Shown here one piece after another: positions 1 through 8,751 of a stretch of 64,000 bases of DNA. Position 1 is the first letter of the stretch; each line of letters begins with the position of its first letter. The notes under the pieces are model-generated. The model was not told the DNA's origin. It did no database searches and saw only the letters and a list, made by a program, of their open reading frames with translations. The position numbers were made by a program, and so were the translations under genes. The DNA comes from G963668185 sp965237445 (GTDB lineage Bacteria; Chloroflexota; Dehalococcoidia; Lucifugimonadales; G963668185). Where the stretch lies: the NCBI GenBank assembly GCA_965237445.1, contig OZ250142.1:2604001-2668000 (forward strand), in the 5' to 3' direction.

Positions 1-1
1 G

Positions 2-115
2 CTGGCCGGAGACCTTCATGTCAACTTCTACGAGGGCTGGCTAACCAGGGAGATGGTGGAAGACGGCCTCGCCCAAGTTGCAGAACTCACACAGAGGTTG
101 GATAGACTCGCCTAG
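2..115 (+). CDS. PaREP1/HEPN-like protein, C-terminal fragment (cut by window edge)
   Basis: Only the last 37 codons lie in the window. The peptide (NFYEGWLTREMVED and a leucine-rich amphipathic end) matches the C-terminus of the complete gene at 225-581 nearly residue for residue, so the two are tandem paralogues. The family resembles PaREP1-type helical proteins, small HEPN-fold relatives of unknown role. The 5' part lies upstream of the window, so nothing can be said about its start or promoter. Confidence 0.7.
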   Translation: MAGDLHVNFYEGWLTREMVEDGLAQVAELTQRLDRLA

Positions 116-195
116 CACGTAGCGCGGGGCATTTATCCCGACGGGAGACGGCTTCGGTTTGAGACCGATGCAGGCGCAGAGTGCTAGACGGCGCG
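116..195 (+). repeat. Duplicated 3' flank and decayed start of a CoA-transferase gene
   Basis: The stretch after the first PaREP1-like gene matches the stretch after the second one (582-663). Both share the GTAGCGCGG block, a TTCGG(T/A)TTGAGACCG block and a GAGTGCT(A/C)GAC block. In the second copy these last two blocks are the TTG start and first codons of the CoA-transferase at 627. The first copy is therefore a remnant of that start, showing that the duplicated unit included the helical gene plus the beginning of the next gene. Confidence 0.6.
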
Positions 196-224
196 TGTTA
201 AGATTGCGGCTTGGAACAGCTTCA

Positions 225-581
225 ATGACTTCCAAGACAAGTTACTACAGTTCGACCAGCCGGGACTTTCTAACCAAGGCGAGGGCGTATTTAGAGCAGG
301 ACGATCTGCTGCAAGCGTCCGAGAAAGGTTGGGGCGCCGCCGCGCAGATGGTGAAGTGCATCGCCGAATCGAGGGGCTGGCGGCACGAAGGGCACCGGGA
401 GCTATGGCGTGTAGTGAATCGCCTGGCGGATGAGAGTGGAGACCGCGAAGTGCGGACTTCCTTCGGCCTGGCCGGCTTTCTCCACACCAACTTCTATGAG
501 GGGTGGTTGCCCCGGGAAGCCGTAGAGGACCACCTGTTCAAGGTTGAGGAACTGCTGCAGAAGCTGGATAAGCTCGCCTAG
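225..581 (+). CDS. PaREP1/HEPN-like helical protein
   Basis: 118 residues. A short all-helical protein with the pattern of PaREP1-family members: an N-terminal helix (FLTKARAYLEQ), then ASEKGWGAAAQMVKCIAES, a histidine-containing segment (GWRHEGH), and a C-terminal NFYEGWL motif. The ATG at 225 is preferred over the frame-open TTG at 159 because the upstream residues derive from a duplicated CoA-transferase start. The family has no settled biochemical role; relatives of the HEPN fold occur in toxin-antitoxin and nucleotidyltransferase partner proteins. No nucleotidyltransferase lies beside it. It is the second of two tandem paralogues. Confidence 0.7.
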   Translation: MTSKTSYYSSTSRDFLTKARAYLEQDDLLQASEKGWGAAAQMVKCIAESRGWRHEGHRELWRVVNRLADESGDREVRTSFGLAGFLHTNFYEGWLPREAVEDHLFKVEELLQKLDKLA

Positions 582-626
582 CAGGTAGCGCGGCGCACAA
601 CCTCCAGGTGGGAGAAACGCTTCGGA

Positions 627-1820
627 TTGAGACCGCTGACAGGCACCCGAGTGCTCGACCTGGCCGATGAACCGGCGGTGTTCGCCGCGCGGATTCTGGC
701 CGACCTCGGCGCCGACGTCATTCGCGTCGAGCATCCCAACGGAGGACGAGTCCGGAGCCTGGCGCCGTTCCTGAACGATGAGCCGGGCGTCGAGCGCAGC
801 TACTACCACCTGTACCACAACGCCAACAAGCGGTCCGTGGCATTGGATATCGAGTCCGAGCCGGGGCGCGAGTCGCTGAAGCTGCTGGCCACGCGCTCGG
901 ACGTGCTCCTGGAGACCCAGCAACCTGGCCGGATGGCGGAGCTTGGCCTCGGGTACGAAGAGCTGTCGAAGTCGAATCCCGGGCTGATCCATGTGTCCGT
1001 TACGCCGCACGGGCAGGACGGCCCGTGGAAGGACCGCAAAGGGAACGACCTCACGGCCGCGGCCTCCAGCGGGCTGATGTTCGTGGCGGGGCAGACGTAC
1101 GATCCGCCGACCGTGGCCGGCGGCGACCAGTCGTTCAAGATGGCGAGTTTCGCTGCGGCCTCCGGCGTGATGATCGCACTTTACGGGCGGCGTTCCGACC
1201 CCGAGGGCGCGGGGACGCACATCAGCGTGTCCGTGCAGGAGGCGGCGTCGATGGCCGTTTGCCAGACGTCCAATGCGAACCACTTCACCTGGCGAGGCGA
1301 CATCCCACAGCGGCCGGGCATGACACGCGGGGTGTTCGAGTGCGCGGACGGCGGTTGGGTCACACTGAACGTCTCCCCGGACAAGGTGCGCGCATTTCTG
1401 GCATGGGTGGAGGAGGAAGGCATCGAGACGGATGTGGTCGCGGACGCCATCCTGATACAGACGAGAGGCACCCTTCTGCTGCCTGAGATGCTCGACCTGT
1501 CGGCGCAGCTAGCAGCACGTCTCAAGCGAGAGGACTTCATGGAGAAGGCCTGGGCGCTCGACATGATGTCGCTGCCCGTCATGGATTTCCCTGACCTCGC
1601 GGAGTGCGAGCACCTGGATGTGACGGACCAGTTCTTCACCGTCTGGGCCGATCCGCTGTCGGCATCGTTGGGCTTCTGCCGCAGCCCTGTCGACGTCTTC
1701 CCGGAGCCGATCAGTGTCACCAGGGCGCCGCTGCTGGGCGAGCACACGGAGGAGGTCTTCGCCGAGCTTGGTATCCCGATGGGAGCGACCTCAATCCCCA
1801 ACGCGGGCGGTGACCAGTGA
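627..1820 (+). CDS. CaiB/BaiF family III CoA-transferase (catalytic-type)
   Basis: 397 residues, normal family length. Family III enzymes move CoA between an acyl-CoA and a free acid through an aspartyl-CoA intermediate in the cytoplasm. The N-terminal Rossmann-like part (TRVLDLADEPAVFAARILAD, then GADVIRVE) and the second half fit the interlaced CaiB fold. The KGNDL segment places an aspartate (D141) where formyl-CoA transferase has its nucleophile. The start is probably TTG at 627 with a GGAG at 611. The GTGA overlap with the next gene indicates translational coupling, and the pair probably forms one heteromeric enzyme. The substrate cannot be told from sequence. Confidence 0.85.
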   Translation: MRPLTGTRVLDLADEPAVFAARILADLGADVIRVEHPNGGRVRSLAPFLNDEPGVERSYYHLYHNANKRSVALDIESEPGRESLKLLATRSDVLLETQQPGRMAELGLGYEELSKSNPGLIHVSVTPHGQDGPWKDRKGNDLTAAASSGLMFVAGQTYDPPTVAGGDQSFKMASFAAASGVMIALYGRRSDPEGAGTHISVSVQEAASMAVCQTSNANHFTWRGDIPQRPGMTRGVFECADGGWVTLNVSPDKVRAFLAWVEEEGIETDVVADAILIQTRGTLLLPEMLDLSAQLAARLKREDFMEKAWALDMMSLPVMDFPDLAECEHLDVTDQFFTVWADPLSASLGFCRSPVDVFPEPISVTRAPLLGEHTEEVFAELGIPMGATSIPNAGGDQ

Positions 1821-3031
1821 ACGTGTACGCTCCGCTGAAGGGCATCAGAGTGACTGACTTCTGCTGGGTGCTGGCCGGGCCGTTCGGCACAAGGGTGCTG
1901 GCGAACTTCGGCGCGGAGGTCATCAAGATCGAGAGCAACGCTCATCGCGGCCTGCGGCGGCGGGGCGTGCGCCCGGACGGCGAGCCTGGGCCGAGCGTGG
2001 ACCCGATGTTCAACGACGCCAACACCGGCAAGCTGTCGGTCACGCTCAACCTGCGGAACGATGAAGGCAAGGAGATCGCGAAAAAGCTAATCGCGAAGTC
2101 GGACGTGGTGACGAACAACTTCCGGGCCGGGGCGATGGAGCGGATGGGCCTGGGATACGAAGTGCTCAAGAAGATCAACCCCGGAGTCGTGCTGCTCCAC
2201 CTTCCCGGCTGCGGGCACGTCGGGCCGTGGTCGAACGTGCGCACGCTGGGCAACATGGTGATGGCGGCGTCGGGCATCAACGCGATCACCGGATTCGAGG
2301 GCCGGCCGCCGTCGGGGATGGGAGTCGCCTACCCTGACTTCACTTCGCCGCACGTCATGGTGACGACGATCCTCGCCGCCCTGCTGGAGCGGGACCGCAC
2401 CGGCGAAGGACAGGAACTGAACCTGTCGCAGCTCTCATCGGCGATCTCGCTGGTGGGGCCTGAGTGGATGCAGTACGCGTCGAACGGTCGGCCCCCGCCC
2501 AGGCGGGCCAACCGCGACCCGAACCACTGCCCGCACGGCGTGTACCCGGCGCGCGGGGACGACCAGTGGTGCGCCATCGCCGTGCGGGACGACGGCGAGT
2601 GGGCGTCGCTGTGCGACACGATGGGCCGACTGGAGCTTGCAGGTGTCGCGAGGTTCGCGGACCTTGCAGCGCGGAAGGCCAACGAGGACGAGGTCGATGC
2701 GCTGGTGACGGAGTGGACTCGCGAGCAAGACAAGTGGGAGCTGGCGGAGCTGCTTCAGAGCGCGGGCGTTGCTGCTGCGGCCGTCGAGGACCTGCAGGAT
2801 ACGCTGCTCGTGGACCCGCATATGCAGGAGCACTACGAGCACATCCAGCAGCCAAGCGACCCGGATGTGGACATCGTGATCGATCGCGACCCGATGAGGT
2901 TCGCGGGTAACGAGCGTCCCGCCCCCCGCGCGCCCATGATGGGCGAGCACAACGACTACGTGTTCGGAGACCTGCTGGACATGCCGGGGGCCGAGATCGA
3001 ACGGCTGATAGGGGATGGTGTGATTGCATAG
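1817..3031 (+). CDS. CaiB/BaiF family III CoA-transferase, apparently lacking the nucleophile
   Basis: 404 residues, full length, with the family N-terminus (LKGIRVTDFCWVLAGPFGTR and GAEVIKIES). At the position where D141 of the preceding gene falls, the segment RTLGNMVMAASG has no aspartate, so this chain may be non-catalytic. It starts with GTG overlapping the TGA of the upstream gene. The same arrangement, a domain with Asp followed by a domain without, recurs as a single fused protein at 18943-21471. The two genes therefore most likely make a heteromer acting on CoA thioesters. Loss of activity is inferred by eye alignment only. Confidence 0.82.
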   Translation: MNVYAPLKGIRVTDFCWVLAGPFGTRVLANFGAEVIKIESNAHRGLRRRGVRPDGEPGPSVDPMFNDANTGKLSVTLNLRNDEGKEIAKKLIAKSDVVTNNFRAGAMERMGLGYEVLKKINPGVVLLHLPGCGHVGPWSNVRTLGNMVMAASGINAITGFEGRPPSGMGVAYPDFTSPHVMVTTILAALLERDRTGEGQELNLSQLSSAISLVGPEWMQYASNGRPPPRRANRDPNHCPHGVYPARGDDQWCAIAVRDDGEWASLCDTMGRLELAGVARFADLAARKANEDEVDALVTEWTREQDKWELAELLQSAGVAAAAVEDLQDTLLVDPHMQEHYEHIQQPSDPDVDIVIDRDPMRFAGNERPAPRAPMMGEHNDYVFGDLLDMPGAEIERLIGDGVIA

Positions 3032-3062
3032 CGGGCCGAGCGCGAATGACAGGAGCGTAGCG

Positions 3063-3878
3063 ATGACCGTAAGTTCAGATACATACAGAGGCGCCTGGAG
3101 AGTGCTCCCAATTCTGGGGCCCAACACTCAAGGCACAATCCATGACGATGACGAGGCAAGCCGCCACGGGTTCAGGCGGGCGATTGTCGGCGGCACGGGC
3201 GTGGCGCAGGCGATCATGCCGGCGCTCGTGGAGCTGCTAGGGCCGGGCTGGATCGAGGGCGGCTGGATGTCGCTCAAGTTCGTTGGGCCGGTGTACCCGG
3301 ACGAGCTCGTGCGCGAGGTGGCGGAGCCGGCCGACAAGGCCGATGTTTTCAACGTAAGGGTGGAGTACGAGGACGGCCGTGTCGCGGCGGCGGGCCGCGT
3401 CGGTATGGGCACCGTCGAGCCGTGGCGCGATGCCGTGATTGGAGACCGCGACCCGGACAAGGTGTTTCACGGCCTACCGATCGGCTACGAGTTCGATGAC
3501 ATCCGGTTCTCGTTCTTGGAGGAGAACATACGCCGCACGCTTGACACGGCGGGCGATGAGACGCCGTGGTTCCGAGGCGACTCGCCGTGGGGCGGGCCGG
3601 TCGTGCCGCCGCTCGCGGCGTTCAACCCGGCCACGATGCCGCAGCGGGACCTGGGCCTGACTCAACCGGTGCACGGGGCGGGCATGAACGCGGAGTTCCA
3701 CCTGGTGACGCGGCGGCCGATGCCGCGCGACCTGGCGTACGTGCTGCGGATGAGGCTGGTCGACAAGGGACTGGGCGGGCGGACGTGGTTCTGGACCTCG
3801 GAGTTCGAGATCACCGATGAGGACGGCGTCAGCTACGTGACCTGCCGGCAGAAGTGCAAGTGGTTCCCGAAGGAGTAG
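3063..3878 (+). CDS. Double hot-dog protein, MaoC-like hydratase/thioesterase relative
   Basis: 271 residues. The first half has a hydratase-like segment (HDDDEASRHGF followed by IVGGTGVAQ) and a central hot-dog helix. The second half is a weaker repeat, giving a probable double hot-dog fold typical of enzymes that act on acyl-CoA. The ATG at 3063 has AGGAG seven bases upstream and is chosen over an in-frame GTG/ATG at 3024 that overlaps the CoA-transferase end. It follows the two CoA-transferase genes in the same direction, so it likely hydrates, dehydrates or hydrolyses the CoA ester they form. The exact reaction is unknown. Confidence 0.65.
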   Translation: MTVSSDTYRGAWRVLPILGPNTQGTIHDDDEASRHGFRRAIVGGTGVAQAIMPALVELLGPGWIEGGWMSLKFVGPVYPDELVREVAEPADKADVFNVRVEYEDGRVAAAGRVGMGTVEPWRDAVIGDRDPDKVFHGLPIGYEFDDIRFSFLEENIRRTLDTAGDETPWFRGDSPWGGPVVPPLAAFNPATMPQRDLGLTQPVHGAGMNAEFHLVTRRPMPRDLAYVLRMRLVDKGLGGRTWFWTSEFEITDEDGVSYVTCRQKCKWFPKE

Positions 3879-4047
3879 GCGGGGCAAACAGCTTCGTCTC
3901 CGTCGAGGTCACATCTGACACGAGCAACTGCGAAGCGTTGCGGTGCTTGAGGATGGCGGACTTGCGAAACGTGTGAACGCAGGGTCAGTTGAGTGGGCTG
4001 AGTTCGACTCCGGGTTGGTGACAGTTCCAAGACCTGAGCTCTCGGAC

Positions 4048-4716
4048 CTATTCTTCGCAAGAACTGGCGACTGGAGGCCGCGGCGACATCCAGCATACGT
4101 CGTTACGTCTATTCAGCACCCAGACAAGGTTATCGAGAAGCGCAATTGCCTTCAGACTATTCTGCTCGGTGTTGTAGTCAGTTTTCAATCCGTGGATAAC
4201 CTGATGCCGATTGAGGCCATCGAATGTGTCGGCCAGGGAACCAGTATGCACCCATAGTGGAGTGTCTACCGTGTAAGGATACAGAACCGCCTGGAAGAAC
4301 CGGCCTGTAACCTCGGAACGGAAAGCGCTCACTGCGGCCCTACCCCCACCCGTGAAGAGCAATCTCCCGAACTTATCGTAAAAGATGCCATCGGCCTGTT
4401 CGAGGAAAGCCCCGATAGAGAGCGAATACCGGCATCCTCGGTGTGCACCGAACGCCTCCTGAAACAAGTGCGACCTGTGTGGATATGTTTCGATCAGAGC
4501 CGCTTCAATGTCATTGAGATACCGCCGAACATGTTGCCCGACAGACTCATCGACCTCGTCTGGCATGCCCTCTACTGCTCTCCCCAGTCGAGGTATAGCA
4601 GCTACGGGCATGCGTGGGCCAAGAAACCAACCTCTGTATGCCAGTTTCGTCAACGATTCCTGATCGCGGAGCGGCTGCTCCTCTAGCCAACGAAACAGCC
4701 TCCGTAATGTTGCCAT
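4048..4716 (-). CDS. Unknown protein with a HEPN-type Rx4H motif
   Basis: 222 residues. The ATG at 4716 has a clear AGGAG seven bases upstream, so earlier in-frame starts are not used. No signal peptide or membrane segment is visible. The last third contains R170-HQVI-H175-G followed by DYNTEQNSLKAIALLDNL. An arginine and histidine separated by four residues in this helical setting is the signature of HEPN-fold ribonucleases found in abortive-infection and toxin systems. The N-terminal 120 residues match nothing I recognise. It is transcribed divergently from 4815-5843 across 98 bases, and the pair is AT-richer than its surroundings, suggesting acquired DNA. Confidence 0.6.
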   Translation of the reverse strand: MATLRRLFRWLEEQPLRDQESLTKLAYRGWFLGPRMPVAAIPRLGRAVEGMPDEVDESVGQHVRRYLNDIEAALIETYPHRSHLFQEAFGAHRGCRYSLSIGAFLEQADGIFYDKFGRLLFTGGGRAAVSAFRSEVTGRFFQAVLYPYTVDTPLWVHTGSLADTFDGLNRHQVIHGLKTDYNTEQNSLKAIALLDNLVWVLNRRNDVCWMSPRPPVASSCEE

Positions 4717-4814
4717 AGAGAAGCTCCTATACCTATGCCAGATCTTAAGTTGTAGCCAATACTCGAGGATGCTAGCATAGCAAAAGCCTCCTGGCATGTT
4801 AGGTAAGCAGTAAA

Positions 4815-5843
4815 ATGATATTTACTTCCTACGAAGAGATCCGGGCTGCACTCGCGCGCAGACTTAGCCAAGGACCCAAAGAGGAAGTATGGAATCTTCT
4901 GGTGGAGGAAGACTATGTGCGGGAAGTATGGGAGGAAACTGCTGACATTGACTATCTTGAAAAGAAGTATCTTGAATTCATCCGCGTCCCGGGAGGCCTG
5001 CTTCAGCCGCAAAGGAGTGCCATCGATTCTGGGCCACGGCAGACTAGACTCCAGATCCTTTCAGACTTGACTGCCCGCCAGGCGGCGACCGAAATAGGCG
5101 TGATCACTTTTAGGCAGCAGCATCTGACCGAAGGGCTACTCGAACGTGGAGAGGTGGTTGAGTGGATTGAAGTTCAAGCCAAGGAGGATGGGCGACCGTC
5201 CTTCTATCTCAGAATCCCAGTGCCCGAAGGTTATGAACTCGTCAGACGTGACGGGCTCCTCATTACGGAACCGCCACTTACCATCTCGAACACTGCCCCC
5301 GCAATTCAAGTTGAGACGGAACTGCTCTCTTACTCGTCGCCTGATGATCAGTGGGTCCAATGGATCCCTGTAAGGCACGGGGGAACATTGGACAGACTCA
5401 GGATGCTGTGTGAATCGCTGGCACGTAGATTTAAATGGCAGCAAGCTCAAGCTACGACCTTTGTTCTGACTGACATAAGTCCCCTGTTGACCAGCATGCG
5501 CAGTGGGATTCGCATGGCGCTTAGCCAACCTGTCTCGAGTCGCATAAGCATGGAAGTCGATCCGATCCTTACACCACAAGAGGTTGCGGACCGGTACAAG
5601 GAGATTCGAGCTTCCTTGATTGGAGCCCGGTATCGCTCTATGAGCGAAAAGCACATGAGGCTGGCTGAGTTCTACGGAGGCCAAAAACCCGAGGGCACAA
5701 CCTGGGCTACTCTGATGGGCAAGTGGAATGAGATTCAAGGCCAGGGATGGGAATACGACAGATTCGAGGTATTCGCCAGGGATTGCAAGCAAGCATGGCA
5801 GCGACTGATGGGCCGGGATTTGCTAAAGTTTCCCGATCTGTAA
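4815..5843 (+). CDS. Unknown 342-residue protein, partner of the HEPN-motif gene
   Basis: A single intact frame from ATG 4815 to TAA. The composition is that of a soluble protein with mixed helices and strands, without transmembrane stretches or obvious catalytic motifs. Residues 1-60 look helical and acidic; the middle (about 95-160) has alternating beta-like segments; the C-terminal 90 residues (EVADRYKEIRASLIGARYRSMSEKHMR onward) look like helical packing. I do not recognise the family. It faces away from the gene at 4048-4716 and probably shares a regulatory region with it, which would fit a two-gene defence or toxin-antitoxin locus, but there is no direct evidence. Confidence 0.6.
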   Translation: MIFTSYEEIRAALARRLSQGPKEEVWNLLVEEDYVREVWEETADIDYLEKKYLEFIRVPGGLLQPQRSAIDSGPRQTRLQILSDLTARQAATEIGVITFRQQHLTEGLLERGEVVEWIEVQAKEDGRPSFYLRIPVPEGYELVRRDGLLITEPPLTISNTAPAIQVETELLSYSSPDDQWVQWIPVRHGGTLDRLRMLCESLARRFKWQQAQATTFVLTDISPLLTSMRSGIRMALSQPVSSRISMEVDPILTPQEVADRYKEIRASLIGARYRSMSEKHMRLAEFYGGQKPEGTTWATLMGKWNEIQGQGWEYDRFEVFARDCKQAWQRLMGRDLLKFPDL

Positions 5844-6494
5844 TTGGCCGGCGCAGATTATGCGTGGATCCCGGCCCTGATCAACAGATGGCCCGCTTTG
5901 CCTCTCCAATGATCAGATAATGCGAGATAGATCCAAACACTGGCCACGCGTATTCACGCTTTGGGAAGTACTGAACCTCGGACGACCGTACGTCAAGTAT
6001 CTAGCCCAATATCCTCAATAGCTACCCAGCCACAATTCTAAGACGGTTCTGCCTGCGGTCAATACAGGCCCACTATTCCCACCGAAGGGGTTCGAACTCA
6101 CCCGGAGTCATTACGGTGCCAGGGATCAGAGAGTCCCCAGCCACATCTCGAACACGGTTCTGCATACCATGCCCAGGTAGGTGGGCCTGCCAGTACTGTC
6201 CTGTGTGCATCGAAGAGAGGCAATCGCCTCAGCCCCATCCGCTCTCCCTAGGCATGTATTGAAACTCTTCCCAAAGCCCCTGTCAGTTGGATGTGTCCAT
6301 TTGGACTCACTTGATACGGACACCCGTGACGGATCCAACCACTAACCTTTCTACGCGCTGTATCCACGAGAAGGAAGACGGCCCGATAATTAGAAGAGGT
6401 GATGGCTTCATGATGATTGGGCGGGGAACATCCTTTGACGGCTGTTTGGGCGCTACCATAGACTGCCCGAACCACATCGGATAGGAACGTTCAG
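5844..6494. other. Non-coding stretch, no recognisable gene
   Basis: About 650 bases between the unknown gene and the mannonate-dehydratase-like gene. Short open frames exist on both strands but none has a ribosome site, family motif or protein-like composition. An AGGA at 6483 belongs to the next gene. I see no repeat or strong hairpin. It may be decayed accessory DNA. Confidence 0.4.
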
Positions 6495-7478
6495 ATGTAC
6501 GTTGGCACGCAGTATGGGCCCCTTTCAGATGATATGTACCGGGCTTTGGCGCAACTCGGAGTTGAGCATGTGTTGATTCGGCCTCCGGGTATGTCTGCGG
6601 AGTGGACAGCCGAGGACTTGATCAGGCACCGGGAAAAGATCGAGTCGTTCGGCCTCACCCTGGACATGACATACATGACTCACATTGGGATCGAAGAAGG
6701 GTGCGAGTACCGGAACATAATGCTCGGCAAGAGTCCGGAGCGCGACCGGGAGATAGACCGCATCTGCGATGTCATCCGGATGGCATCTGAGGCTGGCATC
6801 CCCGGAATGACCTATTACATGAGCTACCTCGGCGTCTTCCGAACGGAAAACGTTCCGGGACGGGGCGGCTCCAGCAACCACTCTTTCGATTTCGGGAAGA
6901 CGGAATCAAACGCACCGTTGACAGAGGCAGGGGTGGTTGATGCAGACACCACGTGGGAACGCATCAGCTACTGTCTCGAGAGAATCGTACCTGTCGCCGA
7001 GGAGTACCGGGTCAGAATGGCGTGTCATCCGCACGATCCGGCCGTGCCCAGGCCCAAGGGGTATCGCGGGATCGACAGGGTGATGGGCAGCGTCGAAGGT
7101 ATGAAACGATTCGTGGAGATCGCGCCCAGCGACTATCACGGGTTAAACTTCTGCCAGGGAACCGTGTCCGAAATGCTGGAAAGGCCGGGCGAAGAGATCT
7201 ACGACGTCATCCGCTACTTCGGCAGTCGCAACAAGATTTTCAATGTCCACTTCCGCAACATTCAGGGAGGTTTCCTGAACTTTGTGGAGACCTTCCCCGA
7301 TGAAGGCGACATCGACATGTATGAAGCCATGCGCGTCTACAAAGAGGTGGGCTACAAGTACATGGTAATGCCCGATCACATTCCCGAGATCGCGGGTCCG
7401 GCGCCCGAGGAAGTGGCGATGAGCTACGCATACGGTTACATCCAGGCGCTAATACAGGCCGTTAATCACCAGCCCTGA
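6495..7478 (+). CDS. Mannonate dehydratase (UxuA)-like TIM-barrel enzyme
   Basis: 327 residues. UxuA removes water from D-mannonate to give 2-keto-3-deoxygluconate, using a divalent metal. Family segments are visible: CHPHDP (H178), GLNFCQGT (C220), NVHFRN (H252) and MPDHIPE (D294), matching the metal-binding His/Cys/His/Asp set. It is shorter than the enterobacterial enzyme (about 390), and no other hexuronate gene is nearby, so the substrate may be a different sugar acid. The start is ATG 6495 with AGGA eight bases upstream. It stands alone, followed by tRNA-Trp on the other strand. Confidence 0.75.
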   Translation: MYVGTQYGPLSDDMYRALAQLGVEHVLIRPPGMSAEWTAEDLIRHREKIESFGLTLDMTYMTHIGIEEGCEYRNIMLGKSPERDREIDRICDVIRMASEAGIPGMTYYMSYLGVFRTENVPGRGGSSNHSFDFGKTESNAPLTEAGVVDADTTWERISYCLERIVPVAEEYRVRMACHPHDPAVPRPKGYRGIDRVMGSVEGMKRFVEIAPSDYHGLNFCQGTVSEMLERPGEEIYDVIRYFGSRNKIFNVHFRNIQGGFLNFVETFPDEGDIDMYEAMRVYKEVGYKYMVMPDHIPEIAGPAPEEVAMSYAYGYIQALIQAVNHQP

Positions 7479-7627
7479 GGTCGCGTCTTGAGCGTGGTGG
7501 CTGCTCAAACATCGATACTGCGATGCCCCGCGAGTCTGTCCGCTAGCTATAGATCGGGCCAGTGATCAGAGGGGTGTCTTCGGTCATGCTGCAGGAAGTC
7601 AACCCAGGCACTTTGAGGGCATGAGGC

Positions 7628-7704
7628 TGGCAGGAGCGGCAGGGCTCGAACCCGCGACCTACGGTTTTGGAGACCGTTGCTCTACCAAGCTGAGCTACGC
7701 TCCT
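7628..7704 (-). tRNA. tRNA-Trp (anticodon CCA)
   Basis: Read on the minus strand the cloverleaf is complete: acceptor AGGAGCG pairs with CGCTCCT, D arm GCTC...GAGC, anticodon stem ACGGT/ACCGT with loop CTCCAAA (anticodon CCA), and T arm GCGGG-TTCGAGC-CCTGC. The 3' CCA is encoded at 7628-7630. No intron or odd base is seen. Confidence 0.95.
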
Positions 7705-7848
7705 GCGCCTACAGCTTTGATTTTAAGCGGAGTAGCGCGGGCGGTCAATGTGAGAATGGCATGCACTCTAGGCGCCAAGTCTTCACACGTGGGACTAAAG
7801 CTGCCGCAACCCAAGCACTAACTCGGCAGACCGAGGAAGGGTCCGATC

Positions 7849-8222
7849 TCACCCCGTCCCCGTTCCGGCTACGTCTATTGACGTGGTTCCTATGTACATG
7901 CCGTTTGCCCAGAACTGGAACTCGTAGCGGCCGGGCGCCGGGAGAGGGAGTTTCGGGAACGGCACGACAAGCTCCATTGCCTTCAGCCGGTCTTTCGAGG
8001 TGAACTTGCCTGTTGCCTTTGCAAGGAGGTCTTCGCCTCCCGGGCTGGAGTAGCGTATCTCGAACTCGTATCGGCCCTGGGCGTCCGTCAGCTTGTAGTA
8101 GAGGGTGATCGGCCTGCTGACGGGGAACTTCGCGGCGTTCACGCGGTCGAAGATGCCGATGAGGCTCTTCTTGCCCGTCGACGGGTCTACGGCGTGGTGT
8201 CGCAGACCAACGCCGCCACCAT
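7849..8222 (-). pseudogene. DUF6941-like protein, frameshifted near the N-terminus
   Basis: From ATG 8222 the reading begins MVAALVCDTTP and then hits TAG at 8187. One base earlier the other frame continues VDPSTGKKSLIGIFDRV and runs intact to the stop at 7849, ending with LPLPAPGRYEFQFWANG. The joined product has the usual layout of DUF6941-type proteins: a short strand and CD motif, TGKxSLIGIF, then a beta-rich domain. A single missing base around 8190-8200 explains it. Function is unknown. It lies between tRNA-Trp and rnpB on the same strand as both. Whether the lesion is real or an assembly error cannot be decided here. Confidence 0.55.
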
Positions 8223-8285
8223 CACCGGCAGCACGGGGCTCAGGACTTCAGAGTTCTCTGTGTTCATTAGTATGTAGTTTGACTG

Positions 8286-8690
8286 CGTAAGGCGGCCTGT
8301 AAGCCGAGTTCTGTTCCTGGCGGGCCAGCGGTTTACGCGCGTTGCCGCGGACTTCTTCCCGCTGCCCCGACCGGGCGGCGGCCATCTATCTGGGCGCGGC
8401 GTTACCGGCGCGCTCTAGCGGCGAACCCGGGGCTGAGCCGGACCTCTCTTGTCGCCCCTGTTTGGCCTTGCTTCGAATGGGGTTTGCCTGGCTCCCGACA
8501 TTACTGCCGGGACGGTGAGCTCTTACCTCGCCTTTTCACCCTTACCCCGGCGGCGCCGGGGCGGTAGTTTTCTGTGGCACTTTCCGTCGGGTCGCCCCGC
8601 CCCGCCGTTAGCGGGCATCCTGGCCCGGTGAAGCTCGGACTTTCCTCCCCTCCGGGGTTGCCGGAGGAGCGGCCGCCCGGCCACCTTACG
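8286..8690 (-). ncRNA. rnpB: RNase P RNA (bacterial type A)
   Basis: On the minus strand the conserved core is present: GGAGGGGAGGAAAGTCCG near the 5' end, GGTAAGGGTGAAA, the central AGCAAGGCCAAACAGG block, and AACAGAACTCGGCTTACAG near the 3' end. The ends pair as helix P1 (CGTAAGGTGGCC with GGCCGCCTTACG), which sets the limits at about 405 nt. The RNA is the catalytic part of the ribozyme that matures tRNA 5' ends. The serine recombinase gene lies upstream on the same strand. Confidence 0.95.
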
Positions 8691-8751
8691 CTAGTCTGAT
8701 TCTAGCATTGCCCTATGGAGTGCGGGTGACGGTCACAGGCAACACTGACAC

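Noticed and set aside
3943..4257. Plus-strand open frame of 104 codons
   Set aside because: Largely opposite the HEPN-motif gene, which has the better ribosome site and composition.
6080..6100. GGGGTTCGAACTC resembling a tRNA T loop
   Set aside because: No acceptor, D or anticodon arm can be built around it on either strand.
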